Assembly: GCA_020435415.1 (NCBI GenBank)
Contig: JAGQZQ010000008.1
Location: forward strand, 1 to 61,022
Source: Flavobacteriales bacterium
Lineage (GTDB): Bacteria > Bacteroidota > Bacteroidia > JACJYZ01
DNA: 61,022 nucleotides
Direction: 5' to 3'
Made by a program: the position numbers and the translations under genes. Each line of letters begins with the position of its first letter. The first letter of the stretch is position 1. Shown piece after piece: positions 16,800-25,022 of the stretch. The notes beneath the pieces are model-generated. The model worked only from the letters and a program-made list of their open reading frames with translations. It had not been told where the DNA came from and did not search any database.

Positions 16800-17837
16800 T
16801 CAGAAATTCCACTTGTGCTTGTCCAGATCCTGGATGCAATGTTTCAAAAGGTTTACAGCCTGATCCACATCCTTCTTATTCACCATTTCTATGGTTTGAT
16901 GGATGTGCCTTGTTGGGATGGAAACCGCACCGGCGATAGCTCCACCGGCTGTCATGCGCTGTATGCCGGCGGTATCTGTCCCGCCTGCAGGCAGGATCTC
17001 ACTTTGCCACTTGATCTTGTTTTTATCCGCGGTCTTTTTCATAAACTCCACCATACGATAGTCGCAGATTGTGCTCGCATCCATCACCTTGATTCCCGCA
17101 CCATCACCCAATCGTGTAACGGACTCATGTGCTTGAGAACCGGGTACGTCAAAAGCGATGGTGGTATCCAGGCCGAATCCGAAGTCCGGTTGAATTTGCA
17201 GGGCGGCAACGGATGCACCGCGGATGCCCACTTCTTCCTGTACCGTAAACACGCCGTATACATCATAAGGAACGGTCTTGAGTGTTTTCATCACCTCAAT
17301 CAGGATATACACGGAAATCCGGTTGTCCAGGGATTTGCAGCTCACACAGTCGCCAATCTCGATCAGGTCCCGGTCCCTGGTAATGGTATCTCCTACCTGC
17401 ACAATTTTTTCCACCTCCTTTTTGGACATTCCTGCATCCACAAAGTAGTCGGTAGCCGGCACCATTTTGGTGCGTTCTTCGGCAGACATAATGTGGAGCG
17501 GTTTACATCCGATCACTCCTGGAATGTCTTTCTTTCCATGAATCCATACTCGTTGTGAAGTCAGGGTCTTGGGATCAAATCCACCGAGGGTATGAAAGCG
17601 AATAAAACCGCGGTCATCTATATGGGTAACGATGAAAGCAATCTCATCCATGTGGGCAGCCACCATGACCTTTTTGTCTTTTCGTCCCTTTTTAACGACG
17701 GTCATATTGCCCATGTTATCGGTTAGAATCTCGTCAGCCGCATTTTTCAACTCTCGTTGTACAATCTCGCGAATGCGTTGCTCACGGCCCGGTGCACCCG
17801 GGGTTTCAGTGATCTCCTTTAATAGTTTGATATTCAT
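16800..17837 (-). CDS. M42-family metallopeptidase (aminopeptidase/glutamyl aminopeptidase type)
   Basis: M42 enzymes are cytosolic, large-assembly, two-metal aminopeptidases that trim peptides. The 345-residue protein keeps the expected residues: metal His in AHMDEIAFIV, bridging Asp in KSLDNRISV, the general base pair in VQEEVGIRG, Asp in GLDTTIAFD and the last His in PTRHIHQTIE. Length and motifs match the family throughout. It begins 25 bp after pyk on the same strand and is probably the last gene of the acpP-fabF-rnc-IPExxxVDY-pyk operon, although no shared function is known. M42 and related deblocking or cellulase-annotated enzymes cannot be separated by sequence alone. Confidence 0.92.
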   Translation of the reverse strand: MNIKLLKEITETPGAPGREQRIREIVQRELKNAADEILTDNMGNMTVVKKGRKDKKVMVAAHMDEIAFIVTHIDDRGFIRFHTLGGFDPKTLTSQRVWIHGKKDIPGVIGCKPLHIMSAEERTKMVPATDYFVDAGMSKKEVEKIVQVGDTITRDRDLIEIGDCVSCKSLDNRISVYILIEVMKTLKTVPYDVYGVFTVQEEVGIRGASVAALQIQPDFGFGLDTTIAFDVPGSQAHESVTRLGDGAGIKVMDASTICDYRMVEFMKKTADKNKIKWQSEILPAGGTDTAGIQRMTAGGAIAGAVSIPTRHIHQTIEMVNKKDVDQAVNLLKHCIQDLDKHKWNF

Positions 17838-17862
17838 TTGATGCGGGAATATGCGTGTTCAA

Positions 17863-19296
17863 TTATTCTACGTAGCTAAGTTTTAACATGTTGGTGCGTC
17901 CCTTTTCACTCAAAGGAATACTTGCGATATTAATGATCAGATCACCTTCCTGTATATAACCATGCTTTTTCAGAAAGTACTTGATGTCTGCAATGGTATG
18001 ATCCGTGCTTATCTCCTTACTATAAGAAAAACCTCTTACACCCCATACCAGGTTGAGCATGCTTAGGATGCCCGGGTTATCCGTGAAAACGAAAATGTTA
18101 GCATTGGGCCGGTGACTTGCCAGTTTGAAAGCCGTATAACCCGAATGGGTCATCCCCAGGATCGCCTTTGCGCCGGTCCGTTGAACCACCTTACATGCAC
18201 TGTAGCATATCGAATCAGAGATGAATTTTTCTGTGCGTTCCTGTTCCGGCGGATATTCATGGTTGTAAATGTCGGCGCTGCTTTCCACATGCGTGATGAT
18301 GGATTGCATGGCTTCAATAACCTTAACCGGGAATTTTCCTACTGACGTTTCACCACTAAGCATCAAGGCGTCTGCGCCATCCATGACGGAGTTAGCGACA
18401 TCATTCACTTCTGCACGTGTTGGGTGGATGCTGGTGATCATGCTCTCCATCATCTGGGTTGCAATGATCACGGGTGTGGAATACTTGAGACATTTTTTAA
18501 CGATGTCTTTCTGAATAAGTGGGAGTTCCTTTGCAGGTACTTCTACACCAAGATCTCCACGTGCCACCATGATCGCGTCTGTAGCCTTGATGATGTTATC
18601 GATATCCTCAATGGCTTCTGGCTTTTCAATTTTTGCCACCACGCGGGTTTTGCGTTTATGGCTGGCGATGATATGCTTCAATTCAAGCACATCGCTGGCC
18701 GAGCGAACAAAGGACAAACCGATCCACTGAACATTCATCTTCAGGGCAAACTCGAGATCTTTCAGATCCTTTTCTGTCAGGCATGGAAGAGAGATCTTTG
18801 TGTTTGGCAGGTTCAGGCCTTTTTTGGAGCGAAGTTCACCGCCATGCAACACTTTGGCTGTGACGGACTGGCCATTCTTCGAAGAAACCTGAAGCAGCAA
18901 CTTCCCATCATCTATCATGACATTCTCGCCCACTTTTACATCCTTCACAAAGGAAGAATATCGGACACCAAGACGTTGGGCATTTCCTATTACTTCCTCT
19001 GTGGTTATCTCAATGTCCTGACCATCTTCCAGCACGACCATGCCATTTTCAACATCGCCTATTCTTAACTTGGGACCCTGAAGATCTGCCAGAATGGCGA
19101 TGTAAAAACCTTGTTCTTCATTAATGGCCCGGATATTCTGGATGATCTTTTCATGCTCATCATAAGAACTATGTGAAAAGTTGATCCGGAATACATCCAC
19201 ACCAGCCCGCACCATTTCTTCAAGAACCTCTTTGGATGATGAAGCTGGTCCGACCGTGGCTACGATCTTCGTTTTACTTTGAATCTTTCTCATCAT
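17863..19296 (-). CDS. pyk: Pyruvate kinase
   Basis: Pyruvate kinase converts phosphoenolpyruvate and ADP to pyruvate and ATP, the last step of glycolysis. The 477-residue protein spans the full A/B/A/C domain order: TKIVATVGPAS and RINFSH at the start, a B-domain lid, then the catalytic Lys region VVAKIEKPEAIEDIDNI and the magnesium/substrate loop MVARGDLGVEVP. It also has the ATQMMESMI block and a C-terminal regulatory domain (GMTHSGYTAFKLASHRPNA). Two consecutive ATGs open the gene 4 bp after the IPExxxVDY stop, so it is part of the same operon. The allosteric activator cannot be predicted from this sequence. Confidence 0.97.
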   Translation of the reverse strand: MMRKIQSKTKIVATVGPASSSKEVLEEMVRAGVDVFRINFSHSSYDEHEKIIQNIRAINEEQGFYIAILADLQGPKLRIGDVENGMVVLEDGQDIEITTEEVIGNAQRLGVRYSSFVKDVKVGENVMIDDGKLLLQVSSKNGQSVTAKVLHGGELRSKKGLNLPNTKISLPCLTEKDLKDLEFALKMNVQWIGLSFVRSASDVLELKHIIASHKRKTRVVAKIEKPEAIEDIDNIIKATDAIMVARGDLGVEVPAKELPLIQKDIVKKCLKYSTPVIIATQMMESMITSIHPTRAEVNDVANSVMDGADALMLSGETSVGKFPVKVIEAMQSIITHVESSADIYNHEYPPEQERTEKFISDSICYSACKVVQRTGAKAILGMTHSGYTAFKLASHRPNANIFVFTDNPGILSMLNLVWGVRGFSYSKEISTDHTIADIKYFLKKHGYIQEGDLIINIASIPLSEKGRTNMLKLSYVE

Positions 19297-19300
19297 TATA

Positions 19301-19723
19301 TTATATCAATAAATTGTGCGCAGACTTTAACTTGTTAGGGTCTATTTCGTAGGCGGTCAACACATTCGGGATCGCCTTCAGATTACTGATCAACGCAGTT
19401 AGGGATTTGCGTGGCATATGGCCTTTGATCATCAGGAAGTAATCGGCCTCACGTGCTTCAGCCACCAGCCAGCCTTCGCGGCTTTTGTTGGCAATGACAT
19501 GGAACGTTGCGTGATCCTCCAGGTCTTCAAATGTATAGAAAGAAAATGAAATAGACGCAACTTGCCCCGATGGCCATATCTCCAAATCATCCTCCCGCTC
19601 CAGTTTCAAATCACACTGTTTGTTGATGGCCCAACACAAACGATAGTCTTTCAATGGGCTGCTGATCCCGATCAGGATAAAATCAAACCCCGTATCCAGG
19701 GTCAGTATTTTTTTCTTGGCCAT
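19301..19723 (-). CDS. IPExxxVDY family protein
   Basis: This 140-residue protein belongs to a Bacteroidota-specific family named for a short C-terminal motif; here that region reads IPNVLTAYEIDP. The fold is probably a small alpha/beta domain related to nucleotide- or ligand-binding sensor domains, but no function is established. The longest frame reaches 19804, inside rnc, but the ATG at 19723, 1 bp after the rnc stop, gives the normal family N-terminus (MAKKKILTLDTGFDF). It sits between rnc and pyk, its usual location in the phylum, which supports both the identification and co-transcription. Confidence 0.88.
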   Translation of the reverse strand: MAKKKILTLDTGFDFILIGISSPLKDYRLCWAINKQCDLKLEREDDLEIWPSGQVASISFSFYTFEDLEDHATFHVIANKSREGWLVAEAREADYFLMIKGHMPRKSLTALISNLKAIPNVLTAYEIDPNKLKSAHNLLI

Positions 19724-19724
19724 G

Positions 19725-20447
19725 CTACGATGAAGTGGTGCCGTCCAACTTCTCCAGGGCTTGAAGGGCAGCTTCAAATTCGGCTGCCTTTTTGGATACC
19801 GCACTGCCCTGTCCGCACTTTTCTCCGTTCACGACCACCACCACCTCAAATATATCCTTTCCTTCTGCCAAAGTGATCTTTTTACTCCGGAATGAGATCT
19901 GTTTACGCTCCCTTTGTCCCCATTCCAGCAACCGGCTTTTGGCATTCTTCTTTAGCGACGCGATTTCATCTGGATGAATATGGTTGGGGACCAATGCTTT
20001 CACAAGTGCCTTTCGGGTTTTCTCATAACCCTTATCTATATAGATTGCTCCGATCAATGCTTCCAGCGCATTCCCTGCCAGGGATGTATGTGGTATTTCT
20101 GAATCGGTCGCGTGGTCGATCAAAGGCTCAAAGCCCATTTCCAATGCGATATGATTCAGGTTATTTCGTTTAACGATTTGTGCGCGGATCTCGGTCAATT
20201 CTCCTTCAGATTTTTCAGGGAAGGTGTCACAAAGATAGTCTGCGATAATAGCTCCGAGAATGGCATCTCCCAGGAACTCCAGGCGCTCGTTGCTCATCAG
20301 TGCATCGTTGCCATGATTAAGGGCATATGATTTGTGGGTAAAGGCCTGTCGGTAAAGTTCAATCTTTTTGGGACGTGTTCCGAAGGTGTTGATAATAAAT
20401 TGCCTGATAATCTTGTCCCTGGGATTTTTATGGACGAGAAAGGCCAA
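19725..20447 (-). CDS. rnc: Ribonuclease III
   Basis: RNase III cleaves double-stranded RNA in rRNA and mRNA processing. The 240-residue protein has the catalytic domain with the signature NERLEFLGDAILGAIIADYL, the second acidic cluster GNALEALIGAIYID, and a C-terminal dsRNA-binding domain (about 160-235, KSRLLEWGQRE, GSAVSKKAAEFEAALQAL). The reading frame has no ATG between its upstream stop and the conserved region; translation probably starts at TTG 20447, 4 bp after the fabF stop, implying coupled translation. The fabF-rnc order is common in bacteria and links fatty-acid and RNA-processing genes in one operon here. Confidence 0.95.
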   Translation of the reverse strand: MAFLVHKNPRDKIIRQFIINTFGTRPKKIELYRQAFTHKSYALNHGNDALMSNERLEFLGDAILGAIIADYLCDTFPEKSEGELTEIRAQIVKRNNLNHIALEMGFEPLIDHATDSEIPHTSLAGNALEALIGAIYIDKGYEKTRKALVKALVPNHIHPDEIASLKKNAKSRLLEWGQRERKQISFRSKKITLAEGKDIFEVVVVVNGEKCGQGSAVSKKAAEFEAALQALEKLDGTTSS

Positions 20448-20451
20448 TGGA

Positions 20452-21702
20452 TTATTCGAATTTCCTGAAAATTACAGACGCGTTGTGGCCGCCAAAGCCG
20501 AAAGTATTACTCAGGGCAGCCCTCACTACCTTCTCCTGTGGTTTACCGAATGTAAAATTCAGATCGGGATCAAAAGCAGGATCGTCTGTAAAATGGTTAA
20601 TAGTAGGAGGTATGATATTATTTTGGACGGCGAGTATGGAGGCTATGGCCTCGATAGCACCGGCCGCACCGAGCAGGTGTCCGGTCATTGATTTGGTAGA
20701 GCCGATGTTCAGCTTTTTACTGTGTTCCCCAAAAACAGTGATGATTGCTGCAACCTCCGCAATATCACCCAGCGGGGTAGATGTACCATGAACATTGATA
20801 TAGTCTATCTCATCTGCATTCATACCTGCATCTTGCAAAGCATCGCGCATGACATTGCTTGCACCCAGTCCTTCCGGATGAGGCGCTGTGATGTGGTGGG
20901 CATCCGCCGTCATGCCGGCGCCTACCAATTCCGCATAAATATTCGCACCACGCTTTTGTGCGTGCTCCAGCTCTTCCAGAATTACGCATCCTGCACCTTC
21001 TCCCAGAACGAATCCGTCACGGTCCAGATCAAAAGGCCTGGATGCCGTTTCGGGTGAGTCATTCCGGACAGACAAAGCGTGCATGGCATTGAATCCACCG
21101 ATACCTGCTTCATTCACTGCTGCTTCGGATCCTCCTGCTACAATGGCATCCGCACGTCCTGTTCTGATATAGGTAAAGGCATCTATCAAAGCATTCGTTG
21201 AAGATGCACAAGCCGATACCGTGGTGAAATTAGGCCCACGGAATCCATACTTAATGGAAATGTGCCCTGAGGCTATATCAGCGATCATCTTCGGAATGAA
21301 GAATGGATTGAAACGCGGGTTTTTGCCTCCTTCAATGTAATTCGTGCATTCGGTCAGGAAGGTCTCCAATCCCCCGATTCCCGAACCCCAGATCACACCA
21401 ATGCGATCCGGATTCAACGAAGCATTATTCAAGCCTGCATCCTCCACACCCTGTGTTGAGGCGACCATCGCATATTGCGCATATGGGTCCAGCCTTCTGA
21501 GTTCCTTCTTCTCTATATATTGAAGAGGGTCAAAATTCTTGACCTCACAGGCAAACTGGGTCTTGAACAATGTCGGATCGAAACGGGTTATGCGTGCCGC
21601 TCCGCTAACTCCTTTAAGTAGCGCGGCCCAATAATCCCCGACGGTATTACCCAACGGGGTTAAGGCACCTAAGCCGGTGACAACAACCCGTTTGAATTCC
21701 AT
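20452..21702 (-). CDS. fabF: 3-oxoacyl-[acyl-carrier-protein] synthase II (KASII)
   Basis: FabF condenses malonyl-ACP with acyl-ACP during fatty-acid elongation. The 416-residue protein shows the thiolase fold with active-site Cys165 in TVSACASSTNAL and the two catalytic His in NVHGTSTPLGD and STKSMTGHLLGAAG. The C-terminal GFGGHNASVIF block is intact. It is positioned 21 bp after acpP and 4 bp before rnc, which is the classic acpP-fabF-rnc arrangement. KASI (FabB) is excluded mainly by this context and by the GGLETFLTE region typical of FabF-like enzymes. Confidence 0.97.
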   Translation of the reverse strand: MEFKRVVVTGLGALTPLGNTVGDYWAALLKGVSGAARITRFDPTLFKTQFACEVKNFDPLQYIEKKELRRLDPYAQYAMVASTQGVEDAGLNNASLNPDRIGVIWGSGIGGLETFLTECTNYIEGGKNPRFNPFFIPKMIADIASGHISIKYGFRGPNFTTVSACASSTNALIDAFTYIRTGRADAIVAGGSEAAVNEAGIGGFNAMHALSVRNDSPETASRPFDLDRDGFVLGEGAGCVILEELEHAQKRGANIYAELVGAGMTADAHHITAPHPEGLGASNVMRDALQDAGMNADEIDYINVHGTSTPLGDIAEVAAIITVFGEHSKKLNIGSTKSMTGHLLGAAGAIEAIASILAVQNNIIPPTINHFTDDPAFDPDLNFTFGKPQEKVVRAALSNTFGFGGHNASVIFRKFE

Positions 21703-21723
21703 GAATAAAGGTAGGAAATATGA

Positions 21724-21960
21724 CTATTTTGCGTTTTGCTCGATATAAGATATCGCCTCGCCCACCGTACCGATCTTCTCTGCCTGATCATCCGGGATGG
21801 CAATGTTGAATTCCTTTTCAAATTCCATGATCAATTCCACGGTATCTAAGGAATCTGCACCAAGGTCATTGGTGAAGCTAGCTTCCGGAGTCACTTCGTT
21901 TTCATCAACTCCAAGTTTGTCTACGATGATGGCTTTTACTCTTGATGCTACGTCAGACAT
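21724..21960 (-). CDS. acpP: Acyl carrier protein
   Basis: ACP carries growing acyl chains on a phosphopantetheine arm. The 78-residue acidic protein has the four-helix pattern and the attachment motif [12 protein letters not shown] with Ser37 as the modified residue. An AGGAG Shine-Dalgarno-like sequence precedes the ATG by about 7 nt, which is unusually strong for Bacteroidota and fits a very highly translated gene. It is the first gene of the operon with fabF, rnc and pyk, and diverges from rnr across 161 bp. Confidence 0.98.
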   Translation of the reverse strand: MSDVASRVKAIIVDKLGVDENEVTPEASFTNDLGADSLDTVELIMEFEKEFNIAIPDDQAEKIGTVGEAISYIEQNAK

Positions 21961-21999
21961 AGCTGCTCCTTTCTTTAGTTAGTTAGTTAAAAACAGGTG

Positions 22000-22031
22000 C
22001 AAATAAATGAATTAATCCATACAAATTCAAA
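22000..22031 (-). promoter_or_regulatory. Candidate promoter of the acpP operon
   Basis: On the minus strand TTTG (22028-22031), a 20-bp spacer and TTTATTTG (22000-22007) resemble the TTTG/TAnnTTTG consensus with one mismatch in the -7 box. It lies 40 bp upstream of the acpP start codon. An alternative TTTG at 22022-22025 gives a 14-bp spacer, which is too short. Confidence 0.45.
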
Positions 22032-22121
22032 AAATTTTTGCCACCGCCAACCCTTGGTGATCGCGTTATTCCAAGTAACTTGCTTATCTTTCAGACTAAT
22101 TCGACAAGACCGTCATCCGAT

Positions 22122-24257
22122 ATGGGCAGAAAAGGCCGTAACAGTCCACAAAAAAACACGCAAACTTCTTTACTTGAACAGGTTCTTGCGGTATTCAAAA
22201 AATCCCCGACCAAAGTTTTTAATCATAAACAGGTAGCTGCGGCAATCGGTTCCAGTGACCCGGAGATCCGTGAAAAAATCATAAGTATTCTGGATGCATT
22301 GGAGGAAAAGAATCTGATACAAAAGCAGAAAAGAGGGTCTTTTCAATTGAAAAAAGGTCCGGCATACCTGGAGGGAACCATTCAGATCACATTGTCAGGT
22401 TCTGCATTTGTTATCTCACCAGAGAGTAAAGAAGACATATACATTCGCCCCCGCTATGTAGGAACCGCGCTCAACGGAGACCAGGTGAAAGTATACCTGT
22501 TCGCCAAAAGGAAAGGGAACAGGCCGGAAGGAGAAGTGGTAGAGGTGGTGAAAAGGGCCAGGGAGAAATATGTAGGTACAATCCACATCAACAAGAAAAT
22601 GGCGTACCTGGAAGTTGATGACCTGAAGATGCAGCTTGATATCATGATCCCGGTAGATGAATTGAAAGGCGCGGAAGATGGTCAGAAAGCTGTTGCCAGA
22701 ATCACGGATTGGCCGGATGCCGGTCTGAATCCGATGGGTGAAATAACCGAGGTACTTGGATATGCGGGGGATAAAATTGTGGAACGACATTCCATATTGC
22801 TGGAATTCGGCTTCCCGACATCGTTCCCGGAGGAGGTGGAGAATGAGGCCAACCGCATCCCGGAAGAAATCACAGAAGAAGACTTAAAAACACGCAGGGA
22901 TTTCCGGGATGTCACCACATTCACCATCGATCCTTTTGATGCGAAAGATTTTGATGACGCTTTGTCGATCCGGTCATTGGAGGACGGTACATGGGAGATT
23001 GGGGTGCACATTGCAGACGTTTCCCATTATGTACGTCCGGGGAGTGCATTGGATACAGAAGCCTATGAACGCGGAACTTCCGTTTACCTGGCAGATACCG
23101 TCGTGCCCATGTTACCGGAAAGGTTATCCAATGGCATTTGTTCATTGCGCCCTAAAGAGGAAAAGCTTTGTTTCTCCGCTGTATTCCTGATGAACGAAGC
23201 CGGGAAGCTCACCAACAGGTGGCTGGGACGAACGGTGATCTATTCCGACCACCGTTTTACATACGAAACCGCCCAGGCCATTCTGGAAGGAGAAGAGGGT
23301 CCCTTCGCAAAAGAACTGCGGCAACTGGATAAGCTTGCGAAGCTCTTGCGAAAGGAGCGGTTTGAAAAAGGCGCCATCGCATTTGAGACCATTGAAACGC
23401 GGTTCCGGTTTGATGATGCTGGTAACCCCGTAGAGGTTTACCTGAAGGAATCGAAAGATAGTAATCACCTGATCGAAGAGTTCATGCTGCTTGCCAACCG
23501 GCAGGTTGCCGAATACGCCGGCAAAGAATTACGCAGACCGTTTGTGTATCGTACACATGATTCCCCAAGGCAGGAAAAACTGGATGTATTCTCTAATTTT
23601 ATTGAACGCTTCGGTCATAAGATCAACACACGTTCAAAGAAGGAGCTGTCGGGATCGCTGAATAAACTGATGGAAGACATCAAGGGTACGAATGAGGAGA
23701 ATATTATCGAACAGCTTTCCATTCGTACCATGGAGAAAGCGGTATATACGACAGAAAATATCGGACACTACGGCCTGGCTTTCGCCCATTACTCACATTT
23801 CACCTCACCCATCAGGCGTTACCCGGACATTATGGTACATCGCCTTTTGGAACGATACCTTTCAGACAAACCGAGTCCGAAGGGCGAAGATCTTGAAAGC
23901 CGTTGCAAACATGCTTCGGAAATGGAAAGAAAAGCGGTGAGCGCAGAACGCGCTTCCATCAAGTATATGCAGGTGCAGTTTCTGGCGGATAAGGTCGGAA
24001 ACACTTATGAAGGCATTATCTCCGGTGTGACCGAATGGGGATTGTATGTTGAGATCCTGGAAAACAAGTGTGAAGGCATGGTTCGCCTGCGCGATATTGA
24101 TGATGACTATTATGTTTTCGAGGAAGAGAATTTCCGTGTGGTCGGGCAAAGGACCGGGAAAAACTATCAACTGGGAGACAAGGTGGCCATCATCATCAAG
24201 AAGGCCGACCTGGTGCGAAAACAATTGGATTTCGGATTGATCTCCGAAGCGTTTTAG
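22122..24257 (+). CDS. rnr: Ribonuclease R (RNase II/VacB family)
   Basis: RNase R is a 3'-5' exoribonuclease that degrades structured RNA. With the ATG at 22122 the protein has 711 residues: an N-terminal winged-helix region (KVFNHKQVAAAIGSSD), cold-shock domains (about 75-225), the catalytic RNB domain (about 235-575) and a C-terminal S1 domain (EGIISGVTEWGLYVEI). The catalytic Asp cluster is in TIDPFDAKDFDDALS, and the conserved HYSHFTSPIRRYPD block is present. A TTG at 22038 would extend the frame, but the added residues lack family character. It converges with the LytTR gene downstream with a 1-bp gap. Confidence 0.96.
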   Translation: MGRKGRNSPQKNTQTSLLEQVLAVFKKSPTKVFNHKQVAAAIGSSDPEIREKIISILDALEEKNLIQKQKRGSFQLKKGPAYLEGTIQITLSGSAFVISPESKEDIYIRPRYVGTALNGDQVKVYLFAKRKGNRPEGEVVEVVKRAREKYVGTIHINKKMAYLEVDDLKMQLDIMIPVDELKGAEDGQKAVARITDWPDAGLNPMGEITEVLGYAGDKIVERHSILLEFGFPTSFPEEVENEANRIPEEITEEDLKTRRDFRDVTTFTIDPFDAKDFDDALSIRSLEDGTWEIGVHIADVSHYVRPGSALDTEAYERGTSVYLADTVVPMLPERLSNGICSLRPKEEKLCFSAVFLMNEAGKLTNRWLGRTVIYSDHRFTYETAQAILEGEEGPFAKELRQLDKLAKLLRKERFEKGAIAFETIETRFRFDDAGNPVEVYLKESKDSNHLIEEFMLLANRQVAEYAGKELRRPFVYRTHDSPRQEKLDVFSNFIERFGHKINTRSKKELSGSLNKLMEDIKGTNEENIIEQLSIRTMEKAVYTTENIGHYGLAFAHYSHFTSPIRRYPDIMVHRLLERYLSDKPSPKGEDLESRCKHASEMERKAVSAERASIKYMQVQFLADKVGNTYEGIISGVTEWGLYVEILENKCEGMVRLRDIDDDYYVFEEENFRVVGQRTGKNYQLGDKVAIIIKKADLVRKQLDFGLISEAF

Positions 24258-24258
24258 G

Positions 24259-25008
24259 TTATATAAAGCTCAACCTGCTCATCAGGTCTTCCTTATATGA
24301 ACCGCCAATCGGAATAACCTTTTTATCCACCCCAATGATCAGGTTGGAATCCTCAATAATATCAATCTTATCGATGTTCACAATAAAGGATCGGTGTGCC
24401 CGGACAAAATGCTTCGTTGGCAGTTTCTTTTGTATGTCCTTCATCGTGGAATGGATCGTATACCTTTCGGAAACGGTATTTACCACTACGTAGTCTTTGA
24501 GAGCTTCCACATAAAGGATATCCTCAACTTTCACCCTTTTCTGTCTGGAATTGGATTTTACGAAAACACTGTCGGCCGTTGTATTGCTGATAATAGCGGA
24601 ATAAATGTCCCTTTCCTTGCGAACATTGATATCCAGGGCATACTTATGCAGTGCGATCTCAATGGTCGTCTTCAGGTCCACCTCCTTGAACGGTTTAATG
24701 ATGTAGCCGAAAGGTTCCGCATGCTTTGCGCGGTTGATGGTACTCTCATCCGCGTATGCTGTGAGGAAGATGACCGGAATGCTCATGTCTTTCCACATTT
24801 CTTTGGCGGCTTCAATGCCATCCATATCTCCCTTTAACATAATATCAACCAGCGCCAGGTCTGGTTTCACTTCACCCGCTGAACGCAGGGCGTCTTCTCC
24901 GGAGGAAACAACATCGGTAATCTTATACCCTAATTTGGAGAGGCTATTTTCAATGTCCTTCGCTACAATTTTTTCATCCTCGACGATCAAAATAGATGTC
25001 TGTGCCAT
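24259..25008 (-). CDS. LytTR-family response regulator
   Basis: The 249-residue protein has an N-terminal receiver domain (about 4-120) with acidic pocket EDE near residue 11, phospho-acceptor Asp55 in ALVDIMLKGD and the conserved Lys in IIKPFKE. A LytTR DNA-binding domain occupies the C-terminus (about 150-247; FVKSNSRQKRVKVEDILYVE, FVRAHRSFIVNIDKI). LytTR proteins bind pairs of short direct repeats one or two helical turns apart. It is encoded 14 bp after a multi-PAS histidine kinase, which is its likely phosphodonor. The nadA and YwqK genes lie upstream in the same run. I did not find a convincing LytTR repeat near this operon. Confidence 0.93.
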   Translation of the reverse strand: MAQTSILIVEDEKIVAKDIENSLSKLGYKITDVVSSGEDALRSAGEVKPDLALVDIMLKGDMDGIEAAKEMWKDMSIPVIFLTAYADESTINRAKHAEPFGYIIKPFKEVDLKTTIEIALHKYALDINVRKERDIYSAIISNTTADSVFVKSNSRQKRVKVEDILYVEALKDYVVVNTVSERYTIHSTMKDIQKKLPTKHFVRAHRSFIVNIDKIDIIEDSNLIIGVDKKVIPIGGSYKEDLMSRLSFI

Positions 25009-25022
25009 ATGCCTAGTCAGTC

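Noticed and set aside
16815-17558. Plus-strand open frame of 247 codons
   Set aside because: Antisense to the M42 peptidase, which keeps all metal ligands; Cys- and His-rich shadow composition.
18424-19068. Plus-strand open frame of 214 codons
   Set aside because: Antisense to pyk, whose catalytic motifs are intact in the other strand.
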